This document shows positions 35,460-43,659 of a DNA stretch of 64,000 bases, piece after piece. The position numbers and the translations under genes were made by a program. The notes beneath the pieces were generated by a model that worked only from the letters and a program-made list of their open reading frames with translations, made no database searches and was not told the origin of the DNA. This DNA comes from Pelovirga terrestris (lineage in GTDB: Bacteria > Desulfobacterota > Desulfuromonadia > Desulfuromonadales > Geopsychrobacteraceae). The stretch lies in the NCBI RefSeq assembly GCF_014773365.1, contig NZ_JACWUN010000016.1, positions 1 to 64,000 of the forward strand. The letters run 5' to 3'. Position 1 is the stretch's first letter; each line of letters starts with the position of its first letter.

Positions 35460-36500
35460 ATGGCCGATCAACCCATCGCCTTAACCCCGCGACCGGAAGG
35501 CTACAGCACCTGGCTGGCGGATCTCAAAACCCGCATTCACCAGGCTCAGCAACGTGCCACGCTGGCGGTGAATCGTGAGTTGCTGCTGCTTTACTGGCAA
35601 ATTGGCAGGGATATTTTAGAGCGACAAGCTCAACAGGGCTGGGGGGCGAAAGTCATCGAACAGTTGGCACAGGATCTGCGTCAGCATTTCCCTGAGATGA
35701 AAGGCTTTTCGGCGCGTAACCTGAAATACATGCGAGCCTTTGCCGAAGCCTGGCCGGATGCTAAATTTGTGCAAGAGGTGCTTGCACAATTGCCCTGGTA
35801 TCACCAACTGGCTTTGCTCGATAAGTTGAAGAGCAAGGAAATGCGCACTTGGTATGCCCAAAAAACCATAGAAAACCACTGGTCGCGCAATGTGCTGGTG
35901 ATGCAGATCGAAAGCCGCCTGCATCAACGCCAAGGCAGTGCCGTCACCAACTTTGAACAACGCCTGCCCAAGGTTCAGTCTGATCTGGCGCGTGAATCCC
36001 TCAAAGATCCCTATCGCTTCGATTTTTTAAACCTGGGGCAAGAAGCCCAGGAGCGGGATATTGAAGCGGCACTGATGCGCCATGTCACTGATTTTTTACT
36101 GGAACTGGGCGCGGGTTTTGCCTTGGTGGGCAGGCAGGTGCCTTTGGAAGTGGGTGGCGATGATTTTTATCTGGATCTGCTGTTTTATCACCTGAAACTG
36201 CGCTGTTATGTAGTGATTGAACTGAAAGCAGGCGACTTTAAGCCCGAACACCTGGGGCAACTGGGCTTTTACCTTACCGCAGTGGATCGCCAGATCAAAA
36301 GCGAACACGACCATCCGACCCTGGGCCTCTTGTTGTGCAAGAGCAAAAACAAGATCGTCGCTGAATACGCCCTCAGCGACAAAAGCCAACCCATGGGCAT
36401 CGCCGAATACAAACTACAGCAAGCCCTGCCTGAACAGCTGGAAACCAACTTACCCAGCATTGAACAAATCGAGCGGGAATTGCAGGGGAACGACGAATGA
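35460..36500 (+). CDS. DUF1016 (YhcG-type) PDDEXK nuclease
   Basis: 346 residues. An N-terminal DUF1016_N domain (residues 15-165, marked by LLLLYWQIGRDILERQ and KGFSARNLKYMRAFAEAWP) is joined to a C-terminal PDDEXK domain with the acidic residue in FYLDLLFYH and VIELKAGDFKPEHLGQL (Glu-x-Lys), as expected for this fold. The family often sits in type I restriction loci and is thought to act in defence or DNA processing; the mechanism is unsettled. It starts 2 bp after the KilA-N remnant and overlaps hsdS by 4 bp. Confidence 0.85.
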   Translation: MADQPIALTPRPEGYSTWLADLKTRIHQAQQRATLAVNRELLLLYWQIGRDILERQAQQGWGAKVIEQLAQDLRQHFPEMKGFSARNLKYMRAFAEAWPDAKFVQEVLAQLPWYHQLALLDKLKSKEMRTWYAQKTIENHWSRNVLVMQIESRLHQRQGSAVTNFEQRLPKVQSDLARESLKDPYRFDFLNLGQEAQERDIEAALMRHVTDFLLELGAGFALVGRQVPLEVGGDDFYLDLLFYHLKLRCYVVIELKAGDFKPEHLGQLGFYLTAVDRQIKSEHDHPTLGLLLCKSKNKIVAEYALSDKSQPMGIAEYKLQQALPEQLETNLPSIEQIERELQGNDE

Positions 36501-37699
36501 ATGAACTGAGTTTTATGGACAAGCTGCTGGATGGCGTTGAGGTGGAGTGGAAGGCGTTAGGGGAAGTGGCAACATTGCGGCGCGGTCGTGTCATGTCAAA
36601 AGGCTATTTCATTGATAATGCAGGAGACTATCCTGTTTATAGCTCCCAAACCGCAAATAACGGAATGATTGGCAGAATTGATACGTTTGATTTTGACGGG
36701 GAGTTTATTAGCTGGACAACTGATGGTGCCAATGCCGGCACGGTCTTTTATCGAACTGGGAAATTCTCGATTACGAATGTCTGTGGATTGATAAACATCA
36801 ACAATCAATCAAACTTGAATTATAAATATTTATTTTACTGGTTATCGATCGTAGCAAAAAATCACGTTTATTCTGGCATGGGTAATCCTAAACTGATGAG
36901 TCATCAGGTTGAAAAAATCCCTATCCCCATCCCCTGCCCGGATAACCCCGAAAAATCGCTGGCGATTCAGGCCGAAATCGTCCGTATTCTGGACGCATTC
37001 ACCGCCATGACCACCGAGCTGACCACCGAGCTGACCACCGAGTTTAACCTGCGTAAAAAGCAATACAACCACTACCGTGACCAGTTGTTGCGTTTTGAAG
37101 AAGGGGAAGTGGAGTGGAAGACGCTGGGGGAGGTTGCCGAGTATTCAAAGACACGCATTAGTCATACTAAACTATTCGGGAGCAATTATGTTGGTGTTGA
37201 AAGTTTGTTACAGAATCGCGCCGGCAAAATAGACTCTACACGTACTCCAGATAGTGGAAATCTTACACAATACAACGTAGGTGATACCTTGATAGGGAAT
37301 ATACGGCCTTATCTAAAGAAAATTTGGCATGCAGATCGAATTGGCGGCACTAATGGCGATGTTCTTGTAGTTCATCCTACTGACAGTGCTCTTAATCCAC
37401 GATACCTATATCAAGTTTTAGCGGATGACAAGTTCTTCGAATACAATATGCAGCATGCCAAGGGCGCCAAAATGCCGCGCGGCAATAAAGATAAAATTAT
37501 GGAATATAAAATCCCTGTTCCATTCTCGGATAACCCTGAAAAGTCGCTTTCCGAACAAGCCTGCATCGTCGCCATCCTCGACAAATTCGACGCCCTAACC
37601 AACTCCATTAGCGAAGGCTTGCCCCGCGAAATTGCGTTGCGCCGGAAGCAGTACGAATTTTATCGGGATCAATTGTTGAATTTCCCCAGACCATCGTAG
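36497..37699 (+). CDS. hsdS: Type I restriction specificity subunit HsdS
   Basis: A 400-residue subunit with two target-recognition domains. TRD1 (about residues 12-150) and TRD2 (about 210-360) are each followed by a helical spacer, FNLRKKQYNHYRDQLLRFE and LRRKQYEFYRDQLLNF, that dock to HsdM. The central spacer carries TTELTTELTTEF, the counterpart of the TAEL repeat in EcoR124I, where one extra copy lengthens the gap in the recognition site by one base. TRD DNA is more AT-rich than its surroundings, consistent with exchange. The recognition sequence cannot be read by eye. Confidence 0.92.
   Translation: MNELSFMDKLLDGVEVEWKALGEVATLRRGRVMSKGYFIDNAGDYPVYSSQTANNGMIGRIDTFDFDGEFISWTTDGANAGTVFYRTGKFSITNVCGLININNQSNLNYKYLFYWLSIVAKNHVYSGMGNPKLMSHQVEKIPIPIPCPDNPEKSLAIQAEIVRILDAFTAMTTELTTELTTEFNLRKKQYNHYRDQLLRFEEGEVEWKTLGEVAEYSKTRISHTKLFGSNYVGVESLLQNRAGKIDSTRTPDSGNLTQYNVGDTLIGNIRPYLKKIWHADRIGGTNGDVLVVHPTDSALNPRYLYQVLADDKFFEYNMQHAKGAKMPRGNKDKIMEYKIPVPFSDNPEKSLSEQACIVAILDKFDALTNSISEGLPREIALRRKQYEFYRDQLLNFPRPS
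37010..37042 (+). repeat. 12-bp tandem repeat in the hsdS spacer
   Basis: ACCACCGAGCTG is repeated exactly twice and then once more as ACCACCGAG. Each unit encodes four residues (TTEL), so copy changes keep the reading frame. Confidence 0.85.
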
Positions 37700-37831
37700 G
37701 GGCAGACCTATGTGTCTGCCCGAATGGGATCTGCCCGAATGGGATCTGCCCGAATGGGATCTGCCCGAATGGGGTTTGTCCGGATGGTGACGGCAATTCA
37801 AACATGGGCGAACACGCAGGTTCGCCCCTAC
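37696..37831 (+). repeat. REP-like composite element, copy 1
   Basis: Starts GTAGGGGCAGAC, forms hairpin GGGCAGAC/GTCTGCCC, and ends with a second hairpin GGGCGAAC/GTTCGCCC and the inverted terminus GCCCCTAC. The inner part is enlarged by a 15-bp tandem array. Lies 2 bp into the spacer right after hsdS. Confidence 0.8.
37711..37785 (+). repeat. 15-bp tandem array inside REP copy 1
   Basis: GGGATCTGCCCGAAT occurs three times exactly (37726-37770), flanked by two variant units. It looks like an amplified half-hairpin of the REP element. Units abut with no spacers, so it is not a CRISPR array. Confidence 0.8.
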
Positions 37832-37921
37832 GAAACGAAAAACGGAACATTGGGCGGGGAATCGGACGCGTGCCCACCCGAATGGTTGATTCACGAAAAC
37901 GGATGAAACGGGACGACCATC

Positions 37922-38012
37922 GTAGGGGCAGACCTATGTGTCTGCCCGAATGGGGTTTGCCCGAATGATGAGGACAATACAAACCAGGGCGAACACGCAG
38001 GTTCGCCCCTAC
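37922..38012 (+). repeat. REP-like composite element, copy 2
   Basis: A 91-bp unit with the same ends (GTAGGGGCAGAC and GTTCGCCCCTAC) and the same two hairpins as copy 1 but without the tandem array. It stops 8 bp before the start of the RAYT gene, the expected site of a REP that is linked to its transposase. Confidence 0.8.
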
Positions 38013-38020
38013 GATACACG

Positions 38021-38657
38021 ATGAATAAAATGTCATTTAATCCTGAAATTCATCATCGTCGATCAATACGATTGCGTGGATATGACTATGCCCAATGTGG
38101 GGCGTATTTTGTGACCATCTCCACCCAAAATGGTGAATGTCTGTTTGGCGATATCGTCGATGGGATCATGGGTTTAAATGATGCCGGTCACATGATTGAA
38201 CGATGGTATTGGGAATTGGAACAGAAATTCCCGGATATACAATGTGGCAATTTTATCTGTATGCCCAACCATGTCCATTTTATCGTAATCAACGTAGGCG
38301 CTGTAGGGGCAGACCTATGTGTCTGCCCCTACAATGTCTGCCCGAATGGTGACGGCAATTCAAACATGGGCGAACACACAGGTTCGCCCCTACGAAACGA
38401 AAAAACGGGTGAACCAGGGCGAACACGCAGGTTCGCCCCTACCACGGGTTGTGCAATGGTTTAAAACCATGACCACCAATGCGTATATTGATGGTGTCAA
38501 ACATCATCATTGGCAACCCTTTCATAAACGCTTATGGCAACGCAATTATTACGAGCATATTGTGCGTAATGAGGATGACTTAAACCGCATTCAACACTAC
38601 ATTAACGACAATCCTCTTCGCTGGCAGCAGGTTCAATTGCACCCTGAACAAGGATGA
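38021..38657 (+). pseudogene. REP-associated tyrosine transposase (RAYT, IS200-like), frameshifted
   Basis: The first frame (38021-38464) encodes a Y1/HUH transposase start: RRSIRLRGYDYAQCGAYFVT, then MPNHVHFIVI with the HVH metal pair near residue 84. From 38303 it runs through an internal REP copy and ends early. A second frame (readable to 38657) carries the missing end: VVQWFKTMTTNAYI and LWQRNYYEHIVRNEDDLNRI, which holds the presumed nucleophilic Tyr. The HUH and Tyr parts are therefore in different frames, so a normal protein cannot be made unless a frameshift occurs. The stop of the second frame overlaps the ATG at 38654. It lies between hsdS and hsdR. Confidence 0.8.
38303..38442 (+). 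repeat. REP-like composite element, copy 3, inside the RAYT gene
   Basis: Begins with a perfect 12-bp palindromic hairpin (38303-38332) and has two successive GGGCGAAC/GTTCGCCCCTAC half-units ending at 38393 and 38442. It accounts for the odd translated stretch and the frame change of the transposase gene. Confidence 0.8.
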
Positions 38658-38659
38658 AA

Positions 38660-41600
38660 ATGACTGACTACAAACCCATCGCCGAAACCAACCGTTTTAT
38701 CGTGCTCGAAAGGTACACGAGGGAATGGCAGGTTGCTGAAAGCTATCAGAGCGAATACGATCTGGAGCGGGAGTTTATCGCTGATCTGGAACATCAGGGT
38801 TATGAATACCTGCGCAATTTAAGCACCCCGGAAGCCCTGCTGGCCAATGTGCGCAGCCAACTGCAAACCTTGAACAAGGTGCAGTTTTCTGACGGCGAAT
38901 GGCTGCGCTTTGGGGAAATCTTTCTGGACAGACCCAGTGAAGGCATCGTCGATAAAGCCCGCAAGATTCACGATGACTATATCCACGATTTCGTCTTTGA
39001 CGATGGCCGTATTCAGAACATCTACCTGCTGGACAAAAAGAACCTGGCCCGCAACAAGGTACAGGTGATCAAGCAGTTCGAGCAACCCGGCAGCCAAGCC
39101 AACCGCTACGACGTCACCATCCTCGTCAACGGCCTGCCGCTGGTCCAGGTGGAACTGAAAAGGCGCGGCGTGGCCATTCGTGAGGCCTTTAATCAGGTGC
39201 ATCGTTACAGTAAGGAGAGCTTCAACAGCGAGCACTCCCTGTTCAAATACCTGCAGCTGTTTGTTATCTCCAACGGCACTGATACCCGTTATTTTGCTAA
39301 TACCACCCGGCGCGACAAGAACAGCTTTGACTTCACCATGCACTGGGCGCAGGCCGATAACGGCCTGATCAGGGATTTGAAGGACTTTACCGCCACCTTC
39401 TTTCAGAAAAACACCCTGCTGGAAGTGCTGCTCAAGTATTCGGTGTTTGACGTCAGCAACACCCTGCTGGTGATGCGCCCCTATCAGATTGCCGCCACCG
39501 AGCGCATTTTGTGGAAGATCAACAGCTCCCATACCGCCAAAAACTGGAGCAATCCGGAAAGCGGTGGCTATGTGTGGCACACCACCGGTTCCGGTAAAAC
39601 CCTGACCAGTTTCAAGGCGGCGCGCCTGGCCACTGAGTTGGACTTTATCGACAAGGTTTTTTTTGTGGTGGATCGCAAGGATCTGGACTACCAGACCATG
39701 AAGGAGTACCAGCGCTTTTCACCTGAGAGTGTCAACGGCTCAGACTCTACCTCCGGCCTCAAACGTAATCTGGATAAGGACGACAACAAGATCCTTGTCA
39801 CCACGATCCAGAAGCTTAACAACCTGATGAAGAGCGAAGGGGAGCTGCCAATTTATGCCAGACAGGTGGTGTTTATCTTTGACGAATGCCACCGCAGCCA
39901 GTTTGGTGAGGCACAGAAGAATCTGAAGAAGAAGTTCAAAAGGTTCTATCAGTTCGGTTTTACCGGCACGCCGATCTTTCCGCAGAACGCCCTGGGCGCG
40001 GAAACCACCGCCAGCGTGTTTGGCCGTGAACTGCATTCCTATGTGATCACCGATGCCATTCGCGATGAGAAGGTGCTCAAATTCAAGGTCGACTACAACG
40101 CTGTGCGCCCTCAGTTCAAGGCACTTGAAACCGAGCAGGATGTACAGAAACTGACCGCTGCGGAGAATCGCCAGGCCCTGCTGCATCCCGAACGTATCCG
40201 CGAAATATCCCAATACATTCTGAATCACTACCGGCAGAAAACCCACCGTTTGCAGCCAGGCGGCAAGGGATTTAACGCCATGTTCGCGGTCAGCAACGTG
40301 GATGCGGCAAAATGCTATTACGAAGCGCTGAACAGGCTGCAGGCTGATTGCGACAAACCGCTGAACATTGCCACCATCTTTTCCTTTGCCGCCAACGAGG
40401 AGCAGGATGCGGTTGGCGACATTGCCGATGAGAGCTTTGATGTGGCTGCCATGAACAGCAGTGCCAAGGAGTTTTTGAGCGCGGCGATTGCTGATTACAA
40501 CGCCCTTTTTAAGACCAGTTTCAGCGTTGACAGCAAGGGGTTTCAAAACTACTACCGCGACCTGGCCAAACAGGTTAAAGCCAAGGAGATCGACCTGCTG
40601 ATCGTGGTGGGAATGTTTTTGACAGGCTTTGACGCACCGACACTCAACACGCTGTTTGTGGACAAGAACCTGCGCTACCACGGACTGATACAAGCCTATT
40701 CACGCACCAACCGAATTTATGATGCCACCAAAACTTTTGGCAATATCATCACCTTTCGCGATCTGGAGCAGGCCACCATCGACGCCATCACCTTGTTTGG
40801 TGATAAGAACACCAAGAACGTGGTGCTGGAGAAGAGTTATAAGGAGTATCTGGAAGGCTTTACCGACATTGTCACCGGCGAAGCGCGGCGTGGTTTTATG
40901 GAGGTAGTAAGCGAGCTGGAGCAGCGTTTTCCCGACCCCTCGGTTATCGAAAAGGAGTCGGGCAAAAAAGACTTTGCAAAGCTTTTTGGCGAATACCTGC
41001 GGATTGAGAACATCCTGCAAAACTACGATGAATTTGCCGCGTTAAAAGCCCTGCAATCCGTTGACCGCAATGACCCGGAGGCGATCGAGGTCTTCAAAAC
41101 GCAACATCACCTAAGCGATGATGATCTTGCCATACTGCAGGCAACCCGGATACCATCTGAGCGCAAGGTTCAGGATTACCGCTCTACCTATAACGATATC
41201 CGTGACTGGCTACGGCGTGAAAAATCAGCCAACGAGCAAGACCAGTCCACCCTCGACTGGGATGACGTGGTGTTTGAGGTGGACCTGCTCAAGTCACAGG
41301 AGATCAATCTGGATTACATCCTGGAGCTGATTTTTGAGCACAACAAGAAAAACAAGGGCAAGGCCGAATTGATTGATGAAGTACGGCGCCTGATTCGTGG
41401 CAGCCTTGGCAATCGCGCCAAGGAAAGCCTGGTAGTGGATTTTATCAACCAGGCGAATCTTGATGAGATCCCTGACAAGGCAAGCGTGATTGATGCCTTT
41501 TTCACTTTTGCCCGAGGGGAGCAACAACGTGATGCAGAGGAGCTCATTCATAGCGAACAGCTCAATGCCGATGCGGCCAGACGCTATATCGCCATCTCGT

Positions 41601-41758
41601 TAAAGCGGGAATTCGCCAGCGACAACGGCACCGAGCTGAACACCATTCTGCCGAAGATGAGTCCGCTCAATCCACAGTATCTGACGATGAAACAAAGCGT
41701 CTTCCAGAAAATTGCCGCCTTTGTTGAGAAGTTTAAAGGCGTAGGGGGGCAGATATGA
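38660..41758 (+). CDS. hsdR: Type I restriction endonuclease subunit HsdR
   Basis: A 1032-residue motor-nuclease subunit. The N-terminal PDDEXK nuclease has [21 protein letters not shown] (Asp, then Glu-x-Lys). The SF2 helicase has Walker [12 protein letters not shown] (about residue 310), DECHRS (about 407) and FGFTGTP; later motifs include the YSRTNRIYD segment. The protein ends KFKGVGGQI, a typical HsdR tail. Start 38660 is preferred over ATG 38654 because AAGG lies 6 bp ahead and MTDYKPIAE follows. It appears intact, so the system could be functional despite the RAYT insertion upstream. Confidence 0.93.
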   Translation: MTDYKPIAETNRFIVLERYTREWQVAESYQSEYDLEREFIADLEHQGYEYLRNLSTPEALLANVRSQLQTLNKVQFSDGEWLRFGEIFLDRPSEGIVDKARKIHDDYIHDFVFDDGRIQNIYLLDKKNLARNKVQVIKQFEQPGSQANRYDVTILVNGLPLVQVELKRRGVAIREAFNQVHRYSKESFNSEHSLFKYLQLFVISNGTDTRYFANTTRRDKNSFDFTMHWAQADNGLIRDLKDFTATFFQKNTLLEVLLKYSVFDVSNTLLVMRPYQIAATERILWKINSSHTAKNWSNPESGGYVWHTTGSGKTLTSFKAARLATELDFIDKVFFVVDRKDLDYQTMKEYQRFSPESVNGSDSTSGLKRNLDKDDNKILVTTIQKLNNLMKSEGELPIYARQVVFIFDECHRSQFGEAQKNLKKKFKRFYQFGFTGTPIFPQNALGAETTASVFGRELHSYVITDAIRDEKVLKFKVDYNAVRPQFKALETEQDVQKLTAAENRQALLHPERIREISQYILNHYRQKTHRLQPGGKGFNAMFAVSNVDAAKCYYEALNRLQADCDKPLNIATIFSFAANEEQDAVGDIADESFDVAAMNSSAKEFLSAAIADYNALFKTSFSVDSKGFQNYYRDLAKQVKAKEIDLLIVVGMFLTGFDAPTLNTLFVDKNLRYHGLIQAYSRTNRIYDATKTFGNIITFRDLEQATIDAITLFGDKNTKNVVLEKSYKEYLEGFTDIVTGEARRGFMEVVSELEQRFPDPSVIEKESGKKDFAKLFGEYLRIENILQNYDEFAALKALQSVDRNDPEAIEVFKTQHHLSDDDLAILQATRIPSERKVQDYRSTYNDIRDWLRREKSANEQDQSTLDWDDVVFEVDLLKSQEINLDYILELIFEHNKKNKGKAELIDEVRRLIRGSLGNRAKESLVVDFINQANLDEIPDKASVIDAFFTFARGEQQRDAEELIHSEQLNADAARRYIAISLKREFASDNGTELNTILPKMSPLNPQYLTMKQSVFQKIAAFVEKFKGVGGQI

Positions 41759-41801
41759 TTCCTGATGTTATGGCAGCCCTCAATTTTTAAGGATCAACTG
41801 A

Positions 41802-43001
41802 ATGAAAACCCTTTATCTTGATACCTTCTCCGGCATCTCCGGCGACATGTTTTTGGGTCTGCTCTGTGACCTGGGTCTTGATGTGGAGCAACTTAAAGCC
41901 GAACTGGCCAAACTGCCGGTCAGCGATTACCAGGTCAACATCAAACGTGAGCGACGGCACGGGATTGAAGGGTGCCGCTTTAGCGTTAACCACCAGGAAG
42001 ATCACCACCATCGCAGCTGGAGCCACATTGATCAGATGCTGGCCGAGAGCCACCTAAGTGAGCGCAGCAAGGAACTGGCTCGGCGCTTTTTCCGCCGCCT
42101 CGGGGAAGCCGAAGCCAAAGTTCATGGTATCAGTATTGATGAGGTTCACTTTCATGAAGTCGGCGCCGTCGACGCCATCGTGGATCTCACCGGAGCGGCC
42201 ATCGGCATCGATCTGCTTGGCATCAACAAAGTCTTCTGCTCACCACTGCCCCTGTCGCGCGGCATCGGTCAATGTGCCCACGGCGCTCTTCCCTTACCGG
42301 CACCGGCAACAGTGGAGATCCTGCAAGGGCGGCCGGTCTACGACAGTGGCTGTGACAAGGAACTGGTCACCCCCACCGGCGCCACCCTTGTCAGGGAGTT
42401 GGCAGAGTTCACACCCTTGCCCGACCGGGCCGTGGGGCGGGTCGGCTACGGGGTCGGCGGCTGGGAGCTTGCCGATCGCCCCAACCTGCTGCGTGGCATT
42501 CTTTATGCGCAGGAGCACCAGCCGACAACGTCCGACGCGGTGGAGTTGCTTGAATCCCATATCGATGACAGCACCCCGGAACAGCTCGGCGACCTGCTCG
42601 AACGACTCTTTGAAGCTGGTGCTCTGGATGCTGCTTACGTTCCCCTGCAGATGAAAAAAAACCGCCCGGGACAACTTCTCAAGGTGGTCTGTCAACCGGC
42701 GCACAGCCAGACGCTGGCGACCCTGATCATGCACCACAGCAGCGCCATCGGCGTTCGCTCTCAGCCGTGCCACCGCTATCGATTGCAGCGCCACGAGGTC
42801 ACCATTGCAACCACCCTCGGTACAGCGGGCGTTAAGCTGCTGTTCGACCATGACCAATTTCTGCGCCTGAGTGCCGAGTACGACGATTGCCGGCGGCTGG
42901 CCCGGCAGCACAATCTACCCTTGCAACAGGTCTATCGCCTGGTTGAAAATAGCGCTTACGACCAGCTGCCACAGCTCCTTAAGGAGACGAACCATGACTG
43001 A
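41802..43001 (+). CDS. larC: Nickel insertion protein LarC (nickel-pincer cofactor)
   Basis: A 399-residue LarC that inserts nickel into the pincer precursor using CTP. Family motifs are the start TLYLDTFSGISGDMFLGLL, DEVHFHEVGAVDAIVDLTG, the LPLPAPATVEIL stretch and TPTGATLVREL, with a His-rich patch HQEDHHHRSWSHI (residues of about 65-80) suited to nickel binding. No programmed-frameshift break is seen, so it is a single-chain LarC. It follows the restriction island and overlaps pgpA by 8 bp. LarE is not in the window. Confidence 0.92.
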   Translation: MKTLYLDTFSGISGDMFLGLLCDLGLDVEQLKAELAKLPVSDYQVNIKRERRHGIEGCRFSVNHQEDHHHRSWSHIDQMLAESHLSERSKELARRFFRRLGEAEAKVHGISIDEVHFHEVGAVDAIVDLTGAAIGIDLLGINKVFCSPLPLSRGIGQCAHGALPLPAPATVEILQGRPVYDSGCDKELVTPTGATLVRELAEFTPLPDRAVGRVGYGVGGWELADRPNLLRGILYAQEHQPTTSDAVELLESHIDDSTPEQLGDLLERLFEAGALDAAYVPLQMKKNRPGQLLKVVCQPAHSQTLATLIMHHSSAIGVRSQPCHRYRLQRHEVTIATTLGTAGVKLLFDHDQFLRLSAEYDDCRRLARQHNLPLQQVYRLVENSAYDQLPQLLKETNHD

Positions 43002-43473
43002 TTCAGCACCCCAACGTCGCAAAAACTGCGCAACCATCTTTTTTGCGACCAATGGTGGGCTAGGCTACGCCCCGCTTGCCCCCGGCACCTTCGGCACCCT
43101 GGCGGGGATTCCAGCCTTCTATTACCTGTCGTTATTGCCCGGCTTGCTCCAGCTTGTTGTTCTCGTCGTGGTCATCGCTTTTTGTGTCTACATATGCCAA
43201 CACGCCGGCACGTATTTCGGTGAAGCCGACGACGGGCGCATCGTGATTGACGAACTCACCGGTTATCTGGTTACCGTCGCCTTCCTGCCCTTTACCTGGG
43301 GAACGGCGCTACTGGCCTTTTTCTGGTTTCGCCTGTTTGATATTTTAAAGCCACCGCCCATCGGCCACATTGATCGCAATTTTAAAAACGGTTTTGGTGT
43401 CACCTTTGATGATGTCCTGGCCGGAGTTTACGCTGCCATTGCGGTGCGCCTGTGCCTCGCCCTGTTCAGCTGA
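42994..43473 (+). CDS. pgpA: Phosphatidylglycerophosphatase A
   Basis: Dephosphorylates phosphatidylglycerol-3-phosphate at the inner membrane. 159 residues with hydrophobic segments at about 50-75 and 90-110, NGGLGYAPLAPGTFGTLAGI at the start, DDGRIVIDELTGYLVT and the later RNFKNGFGVTFDDVLAG acidic site, all PgpA hallmarks. Start 42994 follows AAGGAG; the long in-frame extension upstream lies inside larC and is not expected to be used. It overlaps larC by 8 bp. Confidence 0.9.
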   Translation: MTDSAPQRRKNCATIFFATNGGLGYAPLAPGTFGTLAGIPAFYYLSLLPGLLQLVVLVVVIAFCVYICQHAGTYFGEADDGRIVIDELTGYLVTVAFLPFTWGTALLAFFWFRLFDILKPPPIGHIDRNFKNGFGVTFDDVLAGVYAAIAVRLCLALFS

Positions 43474-43480
43474 TTTTTTC

Positions 43481-43491
43481 GTAACTATTCA
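43481..43491 (+). repeat. Dispersed 11-bp motif GTAACTATTCA, copy 3
   Basis: Begins 7 bp after the pgpA stop and lies 17 bp before a palindromic element, in the same order as copy 2 on the other strand. Confidence 0.4.
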
Positions 43492-43507
43492 CCACTGTCA
43501 TTGCGCA

Positions 43508-43620
43508 GGGTCGGGATTCCTGTGGCAAGGGTGTTTGTCGCCATGGACGGCGACAACAAGCGATCATGGATGACCCAACGGGAAACCATCGCGTCCCTTG
43601 ACATAGGATTCCCGATCCAG
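43508..43620. repeat. Palindromic, MITE-like intergenic element
   Basis: About 113 bp with imperfect inverted ends (GGGTCGGGATTCCTG at 43508 and AGGATTCCCGATCC at 43605) and an inner perfect hairpin TTGTCGCC/GGCGACAA at 43535-43556. No ORF. It fills most of the pgpA-cinA gap. Confidence 0.5.
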
Positions 43621-43659
43621 TGCTGAACAGATACACTTTTTCTTTGCTGGAAACTATCT

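Noticed and set aside
37711-37785. CRISPR-like short tandem repeats
   Set aside because: The 15-bp units abut directly with no spacers and arise from a REP hairpin.
41735-41760. GTAGGGGGGCAG at the end of hsdR, similar to the REP terminus
   Set aside because: It encodes KGVGGQI, the normal conserved HsdR C-terminus; no second hairpin follows.
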